Made by a program: the position numbers and the translations under genes
The notes under the pieces: model-generated
What the model was told of the DNA's origin: nothing
Seen by the model: only the letters and a program-made list of their open reading frames with translations
Databases searched by the model: none
Assembly: GCF_001591365.1 (NCBI RefSeq)
Contig: NZ_BCUT01000001.1
Location: 1,364,001 to 1,428,000 of the forward strand
Direction: 5' to 3'
From: Variovorax paradoxus NBRC 15149
GTDB lineage: Bacteria > Pseudomonadota > Gammaproteobacteria > Burkholderiales > Burkholderiaceae_C
DNA length: 64,000 bases
In this document: in pieces, positions 25,901-35,858 of the stretch
How the letters are laid out: each line of letters begins with the position of its first letter
How positions within the stretch are numbered: the stretch's first letter is position 1

Positions 25901-27412
25901 TCAGTCCTCGACGAAGGCTTCTTCGCGCTTCGCCTTGACCGCCGGCAGCAGCACGATCACGAGCAGCAGCAAAGCGGCAAGCAGCAGGCCGAGCGAGATC
26001 GGACGCGTGACGAACACGCTCCAGTCGCCGCGCGACAGCAGCAGCGAGCGGCGCAGGTTTTCTTCCATCATCGGTCCGAGGATGAAGCCCAGCAGCAGCG
26101 GCGCAGGCTCGCAACCCAGCTTGAAGAAGGTGTAGCCCACGAAGCCGAAGATGCCGACCATCCAGATGTCCCAGGTGTTGTTGTTCGTGGAGTACACGCC
26201 GATGGCGCAGAACAGCACGATCGCCGGGAACAGGAACTTGTAGGGCACCGACAGCAGCTTGATCCACATGCCGATCAGCGGCAGGTTCAGGATGATCAGC
26301 ATCGCGTTGCCCAGCCACATCGAGGCGATCAGGCCCCAGAACAGCTCGGGGTTGCTGGTCATCACCTGCGGGCCGGGCTGGATGTTGTGGATCGTCATTG
26401 CGCCCACCATCAGCGCCATCACCGCGTTGGGCGGAATGCCCAGCGTGAGCAGCGGGATGAAGGAGGTCTGCGCACCGGCGTTGTTGGCCGCCTCGGGAGC
26501 TGCCACGCCGCGGATGTTGCCCTTGCCGAACGGCACTTCGCCGGGATGCAGCTTGGTCTTCTTCTCGATGGTGTAGGCCGCGAAAGCCGACAGCAGCGCA
26601 CCGCCGCCGGGCAGGATGCCGAGCGAAGAGCCCAGCGCCGTGCCGCGCAGCACCGCGGGAATCATCCGCTTGAAGTCTTCCTTGGTCGGGAACAGGCCCG
26701 AGACCTTGGCGGTGAACACTTCGCGCTCGTCGTCGGGGCGCGAAAGGTTGGCAATGATTTCGCCGTAGCCGAACACACCCATGGCAATGGCCACGAAGCC
26801 GATGCCGTCGGTCAGTTCCGGAACGTCGAAGCTGTAGCGCGCCACGCCCGAATTCACGTCGGTGCCGACCAGGCCCAGCAAGAGGCCCAGAACGATCATC
26901 GCGATGGCCTTGAGCAGCGAGCCCGAAGCCAGCACCACGGCGCCGATCAGGCCCAGGATCATCAGCGAGAAGTACTCGGCCGGGCCGAACTTGAAGGCCA
27001 GCTCGGTCAGCGGCGGCGCAAAGGCCGCCAGGATCAGCGTGCCGACGCAGCCCGCGAAGAACGAGCCCAGGCCCGCCGCGGCCAGCGCCGGACCCGCACG
27101 GCCCTTGCGCGCCATCTGGTAGCCGTCGATCACGGTCACCACCGACGAAGATTCGCCCGGCAGGTTCACGAGGATGGCGGTGGTCGAGCCGCCGTACTGC
27201 GCGCCGTAGTAGATGCCGGCCAGCATGATCAGCGCCGACACGGGCGGCAGCGCGTAGGTGGCGGGCAGCAGCATCGCGATGGTCGCGACCGGGCCGATGC
27301 CCGGCAGCACGCCGATCAGGGTGCCCAGGATGCAGCCGACCAGGCAGTACAGCAGGTTGGTGAAGGTAAAGGCAACGCCAAAACCCATCGAGAGGTGTTC
27401 AAACAATTCCAT
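25901..27412 (-). CDS. tctA: Tripartite tricarboxylate transporter, large permease TctA
   Basis: 503 residues with about twelve membrane segments. Family motifs include GIGPVATIAMLLPATYALPP, the GGSTTAILVNLPGE loop, and GIPPNAVMALMVGAM in the second half. It is the large membrane subunit of a sodium- or proton-driven carboxylate importer that needs a Bug receptor. It starts 15 bases after tctB. The nearest Bug gene is on the far side of the LysR gene and could supply the receptor. Confidence 0.96.
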   Translation of the reverse strand: MELFEHLSMGFGVAFTFTNLLYCLVGCILGTLIGVLPGIGPVATIAMLLPATYALPPVSALIMLAGIYYGAQYGGSTTAILVNLPGESSSVVTVIDGYQMARKGRAGPALAAAGLGSFFAGCVGTLILAAFAPPLTELAFKFGPAEYFSLMILGLIGAVVLASGSLLKAIAMIVLGLLLGLVGTDVNSGVARYSFDVPELTDGIGFVAIAMGVFGYGEIIANLSRPDDEREVFTAKVSGLFPTKEDFKRMIPAVLRGTALGSSLGILPGGGALLSAFAAYTIEKKTKLHPGEVPFGKGNIRGVAAPEAANNAGAQTSFIPLLTLGIPPNAVMALMVGAMTIHNIQPGPQVMTSNPELFWGLIASMWLGNAMLIILNLPLIGMWIKLLSVPYKFLFPAIVLFCAIGVYSTNNNTWDIWMVGIFGFVGYTFFKLGCEPAPLLLGFILGPMMEENLRRSLLLSRGDWSVFVTRPISLGLLLAALLLLVIVLLPAVKAKREEAFVED

Positions 27413-27427
27413 TTGCGCGCTTTCTTC

Positions 27428-27916
27428 TCAACCGGTGATGAAGGTCGGCCAGACCTGGATCTGCAGCTTCAGCGCCCAGATGAAGGCGACATAGCTGCCG
27501 ACGGCCAGCACGGTGGCCAGGATCAGCACGCTGGGAAGCTTGAACTCATGGCCCGCCAGGCTCGAGATGATCACGAGCGCGTAGATGGCGATGATCATTC
27601 CCATGGCCGGCACGCCGAGGCTCGGCAGGCCGCCCAGCAGGATGCCGAACGCGAGATTGGCGCCCAGGATGAACACGACCTGCTTCCAGGCCCACTTGCC
27701 GATCTTTTCGCCGTCGGTGGTTTCGACGGTCAGGCCGCTGAACATGATCCCCAGGCCGATGACGGCCATCAGGATGCCCAGCATCAACGGGAAATAACCC
27801 GGCCCCATGCGGGCGCCGCTGCCTACGCTGTAGGTGGTGGCGCCCCATGCGAACGCCACGCCCACGACCGTAAACATCAGACCCGAGAAAAAGTCTTTCT
27901 GACTCTTGATTTTCAC
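27428..27916 (-). CDS. tctB: Tripartite tricarboxylate transporter, small permease TctB
   Basis: 162 residues from a GTG start at 27916 preceded by GAGGAGA. Four hydrophobic segments and MGPGYFPLMLG near the N-terminus are typical of TctB. It forms the membrane complex with TctA. The 116 bases before it contain a short direct repeat TGGTCAGC (27955-27962 and 27966-27973) and separate it from the gspE-like gene on the same strand, so it probably has its own promoter. Confidence 0.94.
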   Translation of the reverse strand: MKIKSQKDFFSGLMFTVVGVAFAWGATTYSVGSGARMGPGYFPLMLGILMAVIGLGIMFSGLTVETTDGEKIGKWAWKQVVFILGANLAFGILLGGLPSLGVPAMGMIIAIYALVIISSLAGHEFKLPSVLILATVLAVGSYVAFIWALKLQIQVWPTFITG

Positions 27917-28032
27917 GAACAGTCTCCTCGAACAAATTTCGATGCGAGATTGTCTGGTCAGCTGGTGGTCAGCTCGATGTGGATTCCACTAACCGAAAGC
28001 CTAGGGATAACCCCGGGGGCCCGGCCGCTGCT

Positions 28033-29816
<1,784 letters not shown>

Positions 29817-29820
<4 letters not shown>

Positions 29821-30599
29821 GGGCCGGACGGTCGGGTGAGGGTGGGATTCAGCGGTTTGAACACGCGCAGCCATTTGGGCGCGGGCAGGGCCCATCGAGT
29901 CTGGATCGTTTGGGCGCGCTCGGCAAGGGCTTCGCGCTTGGGCCGGCTGGGTGCGCGCTGCGCCAGCACCACCGTGTTGCCTTCGCGCGTCGGCTTGAAG
30001 GCCCAGACCGCATCGGCGCCGAATGCACCGGCGATTTTCTCGAGGCTGCGCTCGTAGCTCGACGAGCGGCCGAAGAGATTGACCGTCATGCAGCCGTCCT
30101 CGGTGAGCAGCGCGCGGCAGTCGGCGTAGAAGTCTTCGCTGTCGAGCACCGGCGCGGCGGCTTCATGGTCGTAGAGGTCGACCTGCAGCGCATCGACCGT
30201 GCCCTGCCATTCGGGCTTGCGGATCTCCTGCGCGGCATCGGCAATGACCACGCGCAGCTTCGGGTCGTCGGCCGGCAGCTTGAACCAGCCGCGGCAGGCC
30301 GACACCACCTGCGGATTCAGTTCCACCGCGGTGGTGCGCATGCGCAGCGTCTTGCGGCAGAACTTGGTGAGCGTGGCCGCGCCGAGGCCCAGCTGCATGG
30401 CATGGCGGCTGGCCACGCTCTTGGGGTCGGCGAACAGCAGCCAGGCCATCATGCGCTGCACGTATTCGAGCTCGATCTCGAACGGCGCGTCGAGCTTCAT
30501 CGAGCCCTGGACCCATTCGGTGCCCAGGTGCAGGTAGCGGATGTCGCCCCAATCGGAAAAGTTGACTTCGGGGAGAACGGGAGTTTTGCTCGTGGCCAT
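29817..30599 (-). CDS. Spermidine synthase-like / SAM-dependent Rossmann protein
   Basis: 260 residues from ATG 30599, which overlaps the glycosylase stop by one base. A Rossmann-fold nucleotide site is visible in LGLGAATLTKFCRKTLRM, followed by the acidic ribose contact AVELNP and later DALQVDLYDHEAAAP. This layout matches spermidine-synthase-like proteins that usually lack the polyamine-specific residues. The role is unknown. It sits between a DNA glycosylase and a secretion ATPase in a tightly overlapping operon, an odd mix that argues for shared expression rather than a shared pathway. Confidence 0.78.
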
Positions 30600-31126
30600 C
30601 AAAGAAGGTGGTGGGCGTCGAAGACCTTGCGCCAGGCTTCGAGCTTGCGCTCGAAGCTCCACGACGCGTTGGCGGGGCTGGTGGAAGGCAGCTGGTAGAC
30701 CGGCACCCCGAGGGTGCGCGTGTGGCGCGCATGCTTGAAGCTCTCGCCGCCGTTGTGCGCAATGGCCGCGAGCCGGGGCAGGTGCAGGCCCGCGATGTCG
30801 TTGGCCACGGGCGCGCGGATGGCGGAGTCGAGGCTGCCCTCGCGCTCGCAGGCCGCGTACACGTCCCACACGCCCAGGCCGCGCTCGAGCAGCCACTTTT
30901 TCTTCTCGGGATAGCTGTCTGCGCCCATGGGGAGCGGATGGTGGGGCCAAACGGCTTGCAAGATTTTCCAGAACTGATTTTGCGGATGCGCATAGTACTG
31001 CTGCAGTTCGAGCGAGCGCACGCCCGGGAAGCTGCCCAGGATCAGTACGACGGTGGCGGGAGAGACGATGGGGGCCAGGCCCGTGAGCACGGGGCTGCCG
31101 GTGTCGGATGCGTTGGGTGGGTTCAT
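30599..31126 (-). CDS. DNA-deoxyinosine (hypoxanthine/uracil) glycosylase, UDG family 6
   Basis: 175 residues of the uracil-DNA-glycosylase superfamily. The N-terminal motif LGSFPGVRSLELQQYYAHPQ and the C-terminal LPSTSPANAS fit the HDG (family 6) branch, which removes hypoxanthine from deaminated DNA in base-excision repair. It is the first gene of the overlapping three-gene operon. Upstream lies the intrinsic terminator of the neighbouring 11-mer repeat gene. Confidence 0.85.
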   Translation of the reverse strand: MNPPNASDTGSPVLTGLAPIVSPATVVLILGSFPGVRSLELQQYYAHPQNQFWKILQAVWPHHPLPMGADSYPEKKKWLLERGLGVWDVYAACEREGSLDSAIRAPVANDIAGLHLPRLAAIAHNGGESFKHARHTRTLGVPVYQLPSTSPANASWSFERKLEAWRKVFDAHHLL

Positions 31127-31163
31127 GGACAGGCTCTATCTTGGCACTGTCGCCCGCCCATGA

Positions 31164-31187
31164 AAAAACCCGCCGAAGCGGGTTTTT
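31164..31187 (-). terminator. Intrinsic terminator of the 11-mer repeat protein gene
   Basis: The stem ACCCGC/GCGGGT has a CGAA loop, with A- and T-runs on both sides. Read on the minus strand it ends in GCGGGTTTTTT, 17 bases after the stop at 31205. It could also work in the plus direction. Confidence 0.88.
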
Positions 31188-31204
31188 CTAAAGGCGAATT
31201 CCGA

Positions 31205-31621
31205 TTACTTCTTGGCGGCTTCGTTCTCGGCGGTGCCGGGCACCTTCTCGCCGATCGCCTTGCCGGCGCTGCGCATGCCGTCGGCCGTCTTGTGGCCGGC
31301 GGTTTCAACGGCGTCGCCGGTCTTGGCAGCCACGCTCTTGGTGGCATTGGTGGCCTTCTTGGTGGTGCGCTTGGTCGCGTTCCAGGCCTTCTTGGTGCCG
31401 CGCTCGGTGGCGTTCACGGCCTTCTTGGTCGTGCGCTTGGTGGCATCGACCGCGTCCTTGCCGGCTTCCTTCACCTTCTCGGTGGTGCTGGGCTCCGCGG
31501 TGGCTGGCGCCGGCGCTGCGGTGGCCGGAGCGGCGGTGGTCTGGGCCACGGCGGACACGCCGATGGAGGCCAGCGCGAGGGCGAGCACGACAGGCACGGT
31601 GCGGATGAAAGATGTGTTCAT
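31205..31621 (-). CDS. Exported basic protein with 11-residue LEA-like repeats
   Basis: 138 residues: a signal peptide ending near SAVAQ-TT, an Ala/Pro/Thr-rich spacer (28-48), then consecutive 11-residue repeats from about 49 to 114. Examples are ATKRTTKKAVN, ATERGTKKAWN and ATKRTTKKATN at residues 60-92. The 11-mer period with Ala, Lys and Thr resembles group 3 LEA proteins and also the Lys/Ala-rich tails of histone H1-like proteins. The signal peptide points to the periplasm, not the nucleoid. The function is unknown; protection of envelope components during drying or osmotic stress is a guess from the repeat type. It has its own terminator and no operon partner. Confidence 0.72.
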   Translation of the reverse strand: MNTSFIRTVPVVLALALASIGVSAVAQTTAAPATAAPAPATAEPSTTEKVKEAGKDAVDATKRTTKKAVNATERGTKKAWNATKRTTKKATNATKSVAAKTGDAVETAGHKTADGMRSAGKAIGEKVPGTAENEAAKK

Positions 31622-31751
31622 GCGAAAGCTCCTTTTGGGATGAGATGCTGGAGTGACGAACTTGCCACTGGACAAGAAACGCCGCTTCGAGCACCGAGGA
31701 TGACAGCAAACCCGCAGGCTTCGTTGCGCCATCGCAAGACGGGATGTCGGC

Positions 31752-32612
31752 CTACGCGGTGTGCGGCCGGCCTTCCGACAAGGACAGGAGGCCTTCGAGC
31801 CGCGGCAGCGCCGCGAGCGCATTGCGGGTGGTGGCTTCGGCCAGTTCATTGATGCCGATGCCGCGCAGCCGCGCCACCACTTCGGCGATGCGCGGCAGCT
31901 CGCCTGGCTCGTTGCGGCCCTGCGCTTCGCCGGCCGCGCGCTGCGCCTGGGTGCGGTAGAGCCAATGCGGCTGGATGTCGGGTGCATCGGTTTCCATCAC
32001 CATCGATTCGAGCGGCAGCGTGGCCGCCAGCCGCCGCAGCTGCAATGCGCGGTCGAAGGTCACGGCGCCGCCGAAGCCCAGCTTCAGGCCGATCCCGATG
32101 CAGGACGCGGCCTGCTGCTCGCTGCCGTTGAACGCATGGGCAATGCCCTGCCACGGCCGGCCGGCCGCGGTCTGCCGCAGGTGCTTGAGCACCTTGTCGA
32201 CCGAGCGGCGCACGTGGATGAGCACCGGCAGATCGTATTTGCGCGCGAGTTGCAACTGAGTGTGAAAGAAGTGCTGTTGCTTGTCGCTGTCCAGCCCTTC
32301 CACGAAGTAGTCGAGGCCGATCTCGCCGACCGCAACCAGCCGCGGATCGCCGCGGTGCGCGGCAAGCTCGGCATCGAGTGCCTCCAGGTCGGCCTCCTCT
32401 GCATTGCCGGTGCACAGCGGGTGGATGCCCAGCGCATAGGCGTCGCCCTGCACCCGCGCGAGCTCGCGCACGGTCGCAAAGTTGAAGACCGCCACCGCGG
32501 GAATGACGCACAGCACCACGCCCCTTTCGGCGGCCCGTGCACGCACGAGCGGCATTTCCGCACCGAATTCGGGCGCATCGAGGTGGCAGTGGGTATCGAC
32601 AAAAACAGCCAT
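31752..32612 (-). CDS. TatD-family metal-dependent deoxyribonuclease
   Basis: 286 residues from ATG 32612 (MAVFVDTHCHLD). The TIM-barrel metallohydrolase ligands are visible: the HCH pair in DTHCHLD, the Glu in GEIGLDYF, His in LIHVRRS and AHAFNGS, and the Asp in METDAPDI. TatD proteins are 3' to 5' DNases or RNases with suggested roles in DNA repair. It is divergent from the S1C protease gene, with about 90 bases between them. Confidence 0.93.
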   Translation of the reverse strand: MAVFVDTHCHLDAPEFGAEMPLVRARAAERGVVLCVIPAVAVFNFATVRELARVQGDAYALGIHPLCTGNAEEADLEALDAELAAHRGDPRLVAVGEIGLDYFVEGLDSDKQQHFFHTQLQLARKYDLPVLIHVRRSVDKVLKHLRQTAAGRPWQGIAHAFNGSEQQAASCIGIGLKLGFGGAVTFDRALQLRRLAATLPLESMVMETDAPDIQPHWLYRTQAQRAAGEAQGRNEPGELPRIAEVVARLRGIGINELAEATTRNALAALPRLEGLLSLSEGRPHTA

Positions 32613-32703
32613 GGCCAGATGATGCCCGAAGGGATGCAAGGCAGAAGAAAGCGTGCTACTGTGACTCCCTACTGACCCGTCATCCCTTGCCGGAGGTGCC
32701 CCG

Positions 32704-33696
32704 ATGCGCAGGCCCGCTTTCTACAGCCGTTCGCCCCGCACGCTGCCTCAAGCGGCCGATTCCGCGGCCCAAGAGGCTGCCGTGCCGTCGCCCGAGGGCG
32801 CAGCAGGCAATGGCGCGCCACCCCCGCCGCACGCGAAGGCCGGCTGGCAGCCGGGCCGGCGCAGCTTCGCATTCCTGCTCGTGCTGTGCGCCGCGCTGGT
32901 TGCAGGCGGCGCCACCTGGTGGCCCCGGCAGGGCAAGGCGCTGACGCAGAAAGACATCGATTCGGCCGTGCTGCGCACGCTGCAGACCCACACGCTGCCC
33001 TCGCCCGCCGCAAAGGCCGCCGAGATCGTGCGGCCCTCGGTGGTGCGGGTGGTCGGCTACGGCCCCGAGAAGGCCACGCCCGAGGCCAAGACCCAGAAGC
33101 GCGGCCGCAACATGGCCAAGGGCAAGCCGCCCGAAGCCGATGCGCCTCCGGGCGAGGTCGAGCGCGGCGTGGGCACCGGGGTGGTCATCGTCGACAAGGG
33201 CGTGATCCTCACCAACCTGCACGTCGTGGCCGGCGCCGAGACCATCAAGGTCACCTTCTCCGACGGACTCGAGGCCGTGGCCACCATCACCGGCGTGCAG
33301 CCCGAGAACGACCTCGCGGTGCTGCAGGCCCAGAAGATCCCCGACGACCTGATTCCCGCCGTCATGCGCTCGACCGCAGACCTGCAGCCCGGCGACCAGG
33401 TGGCCGCGGTCGGCTTTCCGTTCGGCATCGGCCCCTCGGTGTCGGCCGGCGTGGTGTCGGGCCTGAAGCGCTCGTTCCGCTCGCCCGAAGGCAAGCAGGA
33501 ACTGGGCAACCTGATCCAGTTCGACGCCGCAGCCAACCCCGGCAACTCGGGCGGCCCGCTGATCAACATGGACGGCGAGGTGCTGGGCATCGTCACCGCC
33601 ATCCTCAACCCCACGCAGCAGCGCACCTTCATCGGCATCGGCTTTGCGGTGCCCATAGAGAACGCGGCCTCGGCTGCGGGCTCGCCGCCGTTCTAG
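32704..33696 (+). CDS. Membrane-anchored S1C serine protease (DegS-like, no PDZ)
   Basis: 330 residues. A proline-rich cytoplasmic tail (1-50) precedes one membrane anchor (about 54-72), then a trypsin-like domain in the periplasm. The catalytic triad is H173 (LTNLHVV), D203 (ENDLAVL) and S282 (NPGNSGGPL). The protein ends soon after the protease domain, so there is no PDZ domain, unlike DegP or DegS. The MoxR gene starts 50 bases later on the same strand, so the protease may be part of that operon. It may process an envelope protein; no target is evident. Confidence 0.88.
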   Translation: MRRPAFYSRSPRTLPQAADSAAQEAAVPSPEGAAGNGAPPPPHAKAGWQPGRRSFAFLLVLCAALVAGGATWWPRQGKALTQKDIDSAVLRTLQTHTLPSPAAKAAEIVRPSVVRVVGYGPEKATPEAKTQKRGRNMAKGKPPEADAPPGEVERGVGTGVVIVDKGVILTNLHVVAGAETIKVTFSDGLEAVATITGVQPENDLAVLQAQKIPDDLIPAVMRSTADLQPGDQVAAVGFPFGIGPSVSAGVVSGLKRSFRSPEGKQELGNLIQFDAAANPGNSGGPLINMDGEVLGIVTAILNPTQQRTFIGIGFAVPIENAASAAGSPPF

Positions 33697-33746
33697 CCAG
33701 GAACATCCCCCGACGCTTTCGATTGTTGTTTACCGAGAGGCCCCGC

Positions 33747-34760
33747 ATGAGCACAGAGAACCCCTTTTCCACCTCTCCCGCCACGGCCGAGCTGATGGAG
33801 CAGATCCTCTACGAGGTCAAGCGCGTGGTGGTGGGCCAGGACCGCTTCCTGGAGCGCGTGATGGTGGCCATGCTCGCGGGCGGGCACCTGCTGGTCGAGG
33901 GCGTGCCGGGCCTTGCGAAGACGCTCACCATCAAGACGCTGGCCGACACCGTGCGCGGACAGTTCAAGCGCATCCAGTTCACGCCCGACCTCGTGCCGGC
34001 CGACCTGGTGGGCACGCGCATCTACAACCAGAAGACCGGCGAGTTCAGCACCTCGCTGGGCCCGGTGTTCGCCAACCTGCTTCTGGCCGACGAAATCAAC
34101 CGCGCGCCGGCCAAGGTGCAGAGCGCGCTGCTCGAAGTGATGCAGGAGCGCCAGGTCACCATTGCCGGCGAGACGCACAAGGTGCCGCGCCCCTTCCTGG
34201 TGATGGCCACGCAGAACCCCATCGAAACCGAGGGTACCTATCCGCTGCCCGAGGCGCAGGTCGACCGCTTCATGATGAAGGTGCTGGTCGACTACCCGAG
34301 CGACGAGGAAGAGTTCGTCATCGTCCAGCGCGTGATCGGCTCGCTGGTCGAGGTCAATCCGGTGGCGACCACCGAGCAGCTCGCCACCCTGCAGGCCGAG
34401 GCGCGGCGCGTGTACGTCGATCCCTCGCTCATCCAGTACGCGGTCAAGCTGGTGTCGGCCACGCGCACGCCCGACAAGCACGGCCTGAAGGACATGCGCC
34501 GCTTCATCACCTTCGGCGCGAGCCCGCGCGCGAGCATCAGCCTGACCGAAGGCGCACGCGCACTCGCGCTGCTGCGCGGCCGCAGCTACGCCCTGCCCGA
34601 GGACATGACCGCGCTGGTGCCCGACGTGCTGCGCCACCGCGTGACGCTTTCCTACGAAGGCTTGTCCGAAGGCCTCACACCCGACGGCCTGGTCGAGAAG
34701 ATCATGAAGGCCGTTCCCGCTCCTCCCAAACCGCTCGAACATGAAAAGCTGGTGGCCTGA
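33747..34760 (+). CDS. MoxR-family AAA+ ATPase
   Basis: 337 residues from ATG 33747. Walker A is GVPGLAKT at 52-59 and Walker B is LLLADEINR; the sensor region reads PFLVMATQNPIETEG. MoxR ATPases work as chaperones with DUF58 and VWA partners to mature or insert metal cofactors or envelope complexes. The last codons, at 34741-34756, are repeated exactly at the start of the DUF58 gene, bracketing an inserted repeat. Both copies would end this protein with the same HEKLVA-stop. Confidence 0.93.
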   Translation: MSTENPFSTSPATAELMEQILYEVKRVVVGQDRFLERVMVAMLAGGHLLVEGVPGLAKTLTIKTLADTVRGQFKRIQFTPDLVPADLVGTRIYNQKTGEFSTSLGPVFANLLLADEINRAPAKVQSALLEVMQERQVTIAGETHKVPRPFLVMATQNPIETEGTYPLPEAQVDRFMMKVLVDYPSDEEEFVIVQRVIGSLVEVNPVATTEQLATLQAEARRVYVDPSLIQYAVKLVSATRTPDKHGLKDMRRFITFGASPRASISLTEGARALALLRGRSYALPEDMTALVPDVLRHRVTLSYEGLSEGLTPDGLVEKIMKAVPAPPKPLEHEKLVA

Positions 34761-34884
34761 AATGACCCACCCCCGTCCCTCGCTCACTTCGTGTAGCTCG
34801 ACTCCCCCCTCAAGGGGGCAACACCGGCGGCCCGGCAAAGCCGGTTCCGCGGTGTTCCCCGGCTTCCTATGAAAAGCTGGTGGC
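34741..34884. mobile_element. Inserted 93 bp repeat (family 2, copy 2) with 16 bp direct flanks
   Basis: ATGAAAAGCTGGTGGC occurs at 34741-34756 and again at 34869-34884. Between them lie 112 bases, of which 34766-34858 match 25804-25896 in inverse orientation. The upstream flank is the end of moxR and the downstream flank is the start of the DUF58 gene. This is what a target-site duplication by an inserted element would leave. No transposase is present, so it would be non-autonomous. Confidence 0.75.
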
Positions 34885-35858
34885 GTAAGGCCCCTGCGGC
34901 CGCGAACGACGAACGGCTCATCGCCGAGGCCGGTGGAACGGAACGCGCGCTGCGCCGGCTCGAATGGACCGTGATCCGCCGCCTCGATGGCCTGCTGCAG
35001 GGCGACTACCGCACGCTGATGCGCGGCACCGGGCTCGACCTGGCCGACCTGCGCGAATACCAGCACCACGACGACGTGCGCCACATCGACTGGAACGTCA
35101 CCGCCCGCCTGCAGACGCCGCATGTGCGCGTCTTCACCGAAGACCGCGAGATGGCGGCCTGGTTCGTGCTCGACCTGAGCCGCTCGGTCGACTTCGGCTC
35201 CGGCCTCAAGGCCAAGCGCGAAATCTCCGCCGGCTTCGTCGGCGTGCTCGCGCGCCTGCTCACGCGCCACGGCAACCGGGTGGGCGCACTGGTCTACGGC
35301 ACCGACCTCGAGGCGGTGATTCCGCCGCGCAGCGGCCGCCGCCACGTGCTGCACCTGCTGCATGCGATGGAGCGCCGCGCCGGCAAGGCCGAGGCCGCGC
35401 CCGCGCAAAAAGGCATGACGCGCCTGGCCGACCTGCTGAAATCGGCCGCCACGCTGATGCCGCGCCGCTCCACCGTGTTCGTGGTGTCCGACTTCCTGAG
35501 CGAGCCCGGCTGGGAACGCCCGCTCGGCCAGCTGGTGCAGCGGCATGAAGTCATTGCCGTGCGCCTGTTCGACCCGCTCGAACTCGAGCTGCCCGACCTC
35601 GGCCTGGTGCCGCTGCGCGACGCGGAAACCGGCGAGCAGCTCTGGGTCGACACGCACGACGCCGGCTTCCGCAAGCGCTTCGCGCGGCTGGCCGCCGAGC
35701 GCGAGGCCACGCTGCGCGCCTCGCTATCGAAAGCGGGTGTCGACGCACTGGAGCTTTCGACCAGCGACGACCTGGTGGAAGCCATCGTTCGTTTCGCCGA
35801 CCTGCGCAAGCGCCGCATGCGCATCGGCCCGGGCAGCATGAAGGCGGTGGCAGCATGA
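34869..35858 (+). CDS. DUF58-domain protein
   Basis: 329 residues of the DUF58 family, which pairs with MoxR ATPases. The conserved DLADLREYQHHDDVRHIDWN and FVLDLSRSVDFGS segments are present; the latter resembles a degenerate VWA metal site. It probably adapts a MoxR chaperone to a membrane target. Its first 16 bases duplicate the end of moxR. The stop overlaps the VWA gene start (ATGA). Confidence 0.9.
   Translation: MKSWWRKAPAAANDERLIAEAGGTERALRRLEWTVIRRLDGLLQGDYRTLMRGTGLDLADLREYQHHDDVRHIDWNVTARLQTPHVRVFTEDREMAAWFVLDLSRSVDFGSGLKAKREISAGFVGVLARLLTRHGNRVGALVYGTDLEAVIPPRSGRRHVLHLLHAMERRAGKAEAAPAQKGMTRLADLLKSAATLMPRRSTVFVVSDFLSEPGWERPLGQLVQRHEVIAVRLFDPLELELPDLGLVPLRDAETGEQLWVDTHDAGFRKRFARLAAEREATLRASLSKAGVDALELSTSDDLVEAIVRFADLRKRRMRIGPGSMKAVAA

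Noticed and set aside
34741..34884. 16 bp direct repeats as a phage or integron attachment site
   Set aside because: There is no integrase or tRNA gene, the enclosed DNA is only 112 bp, and it matches an interspersed repeat seen elsewhere.
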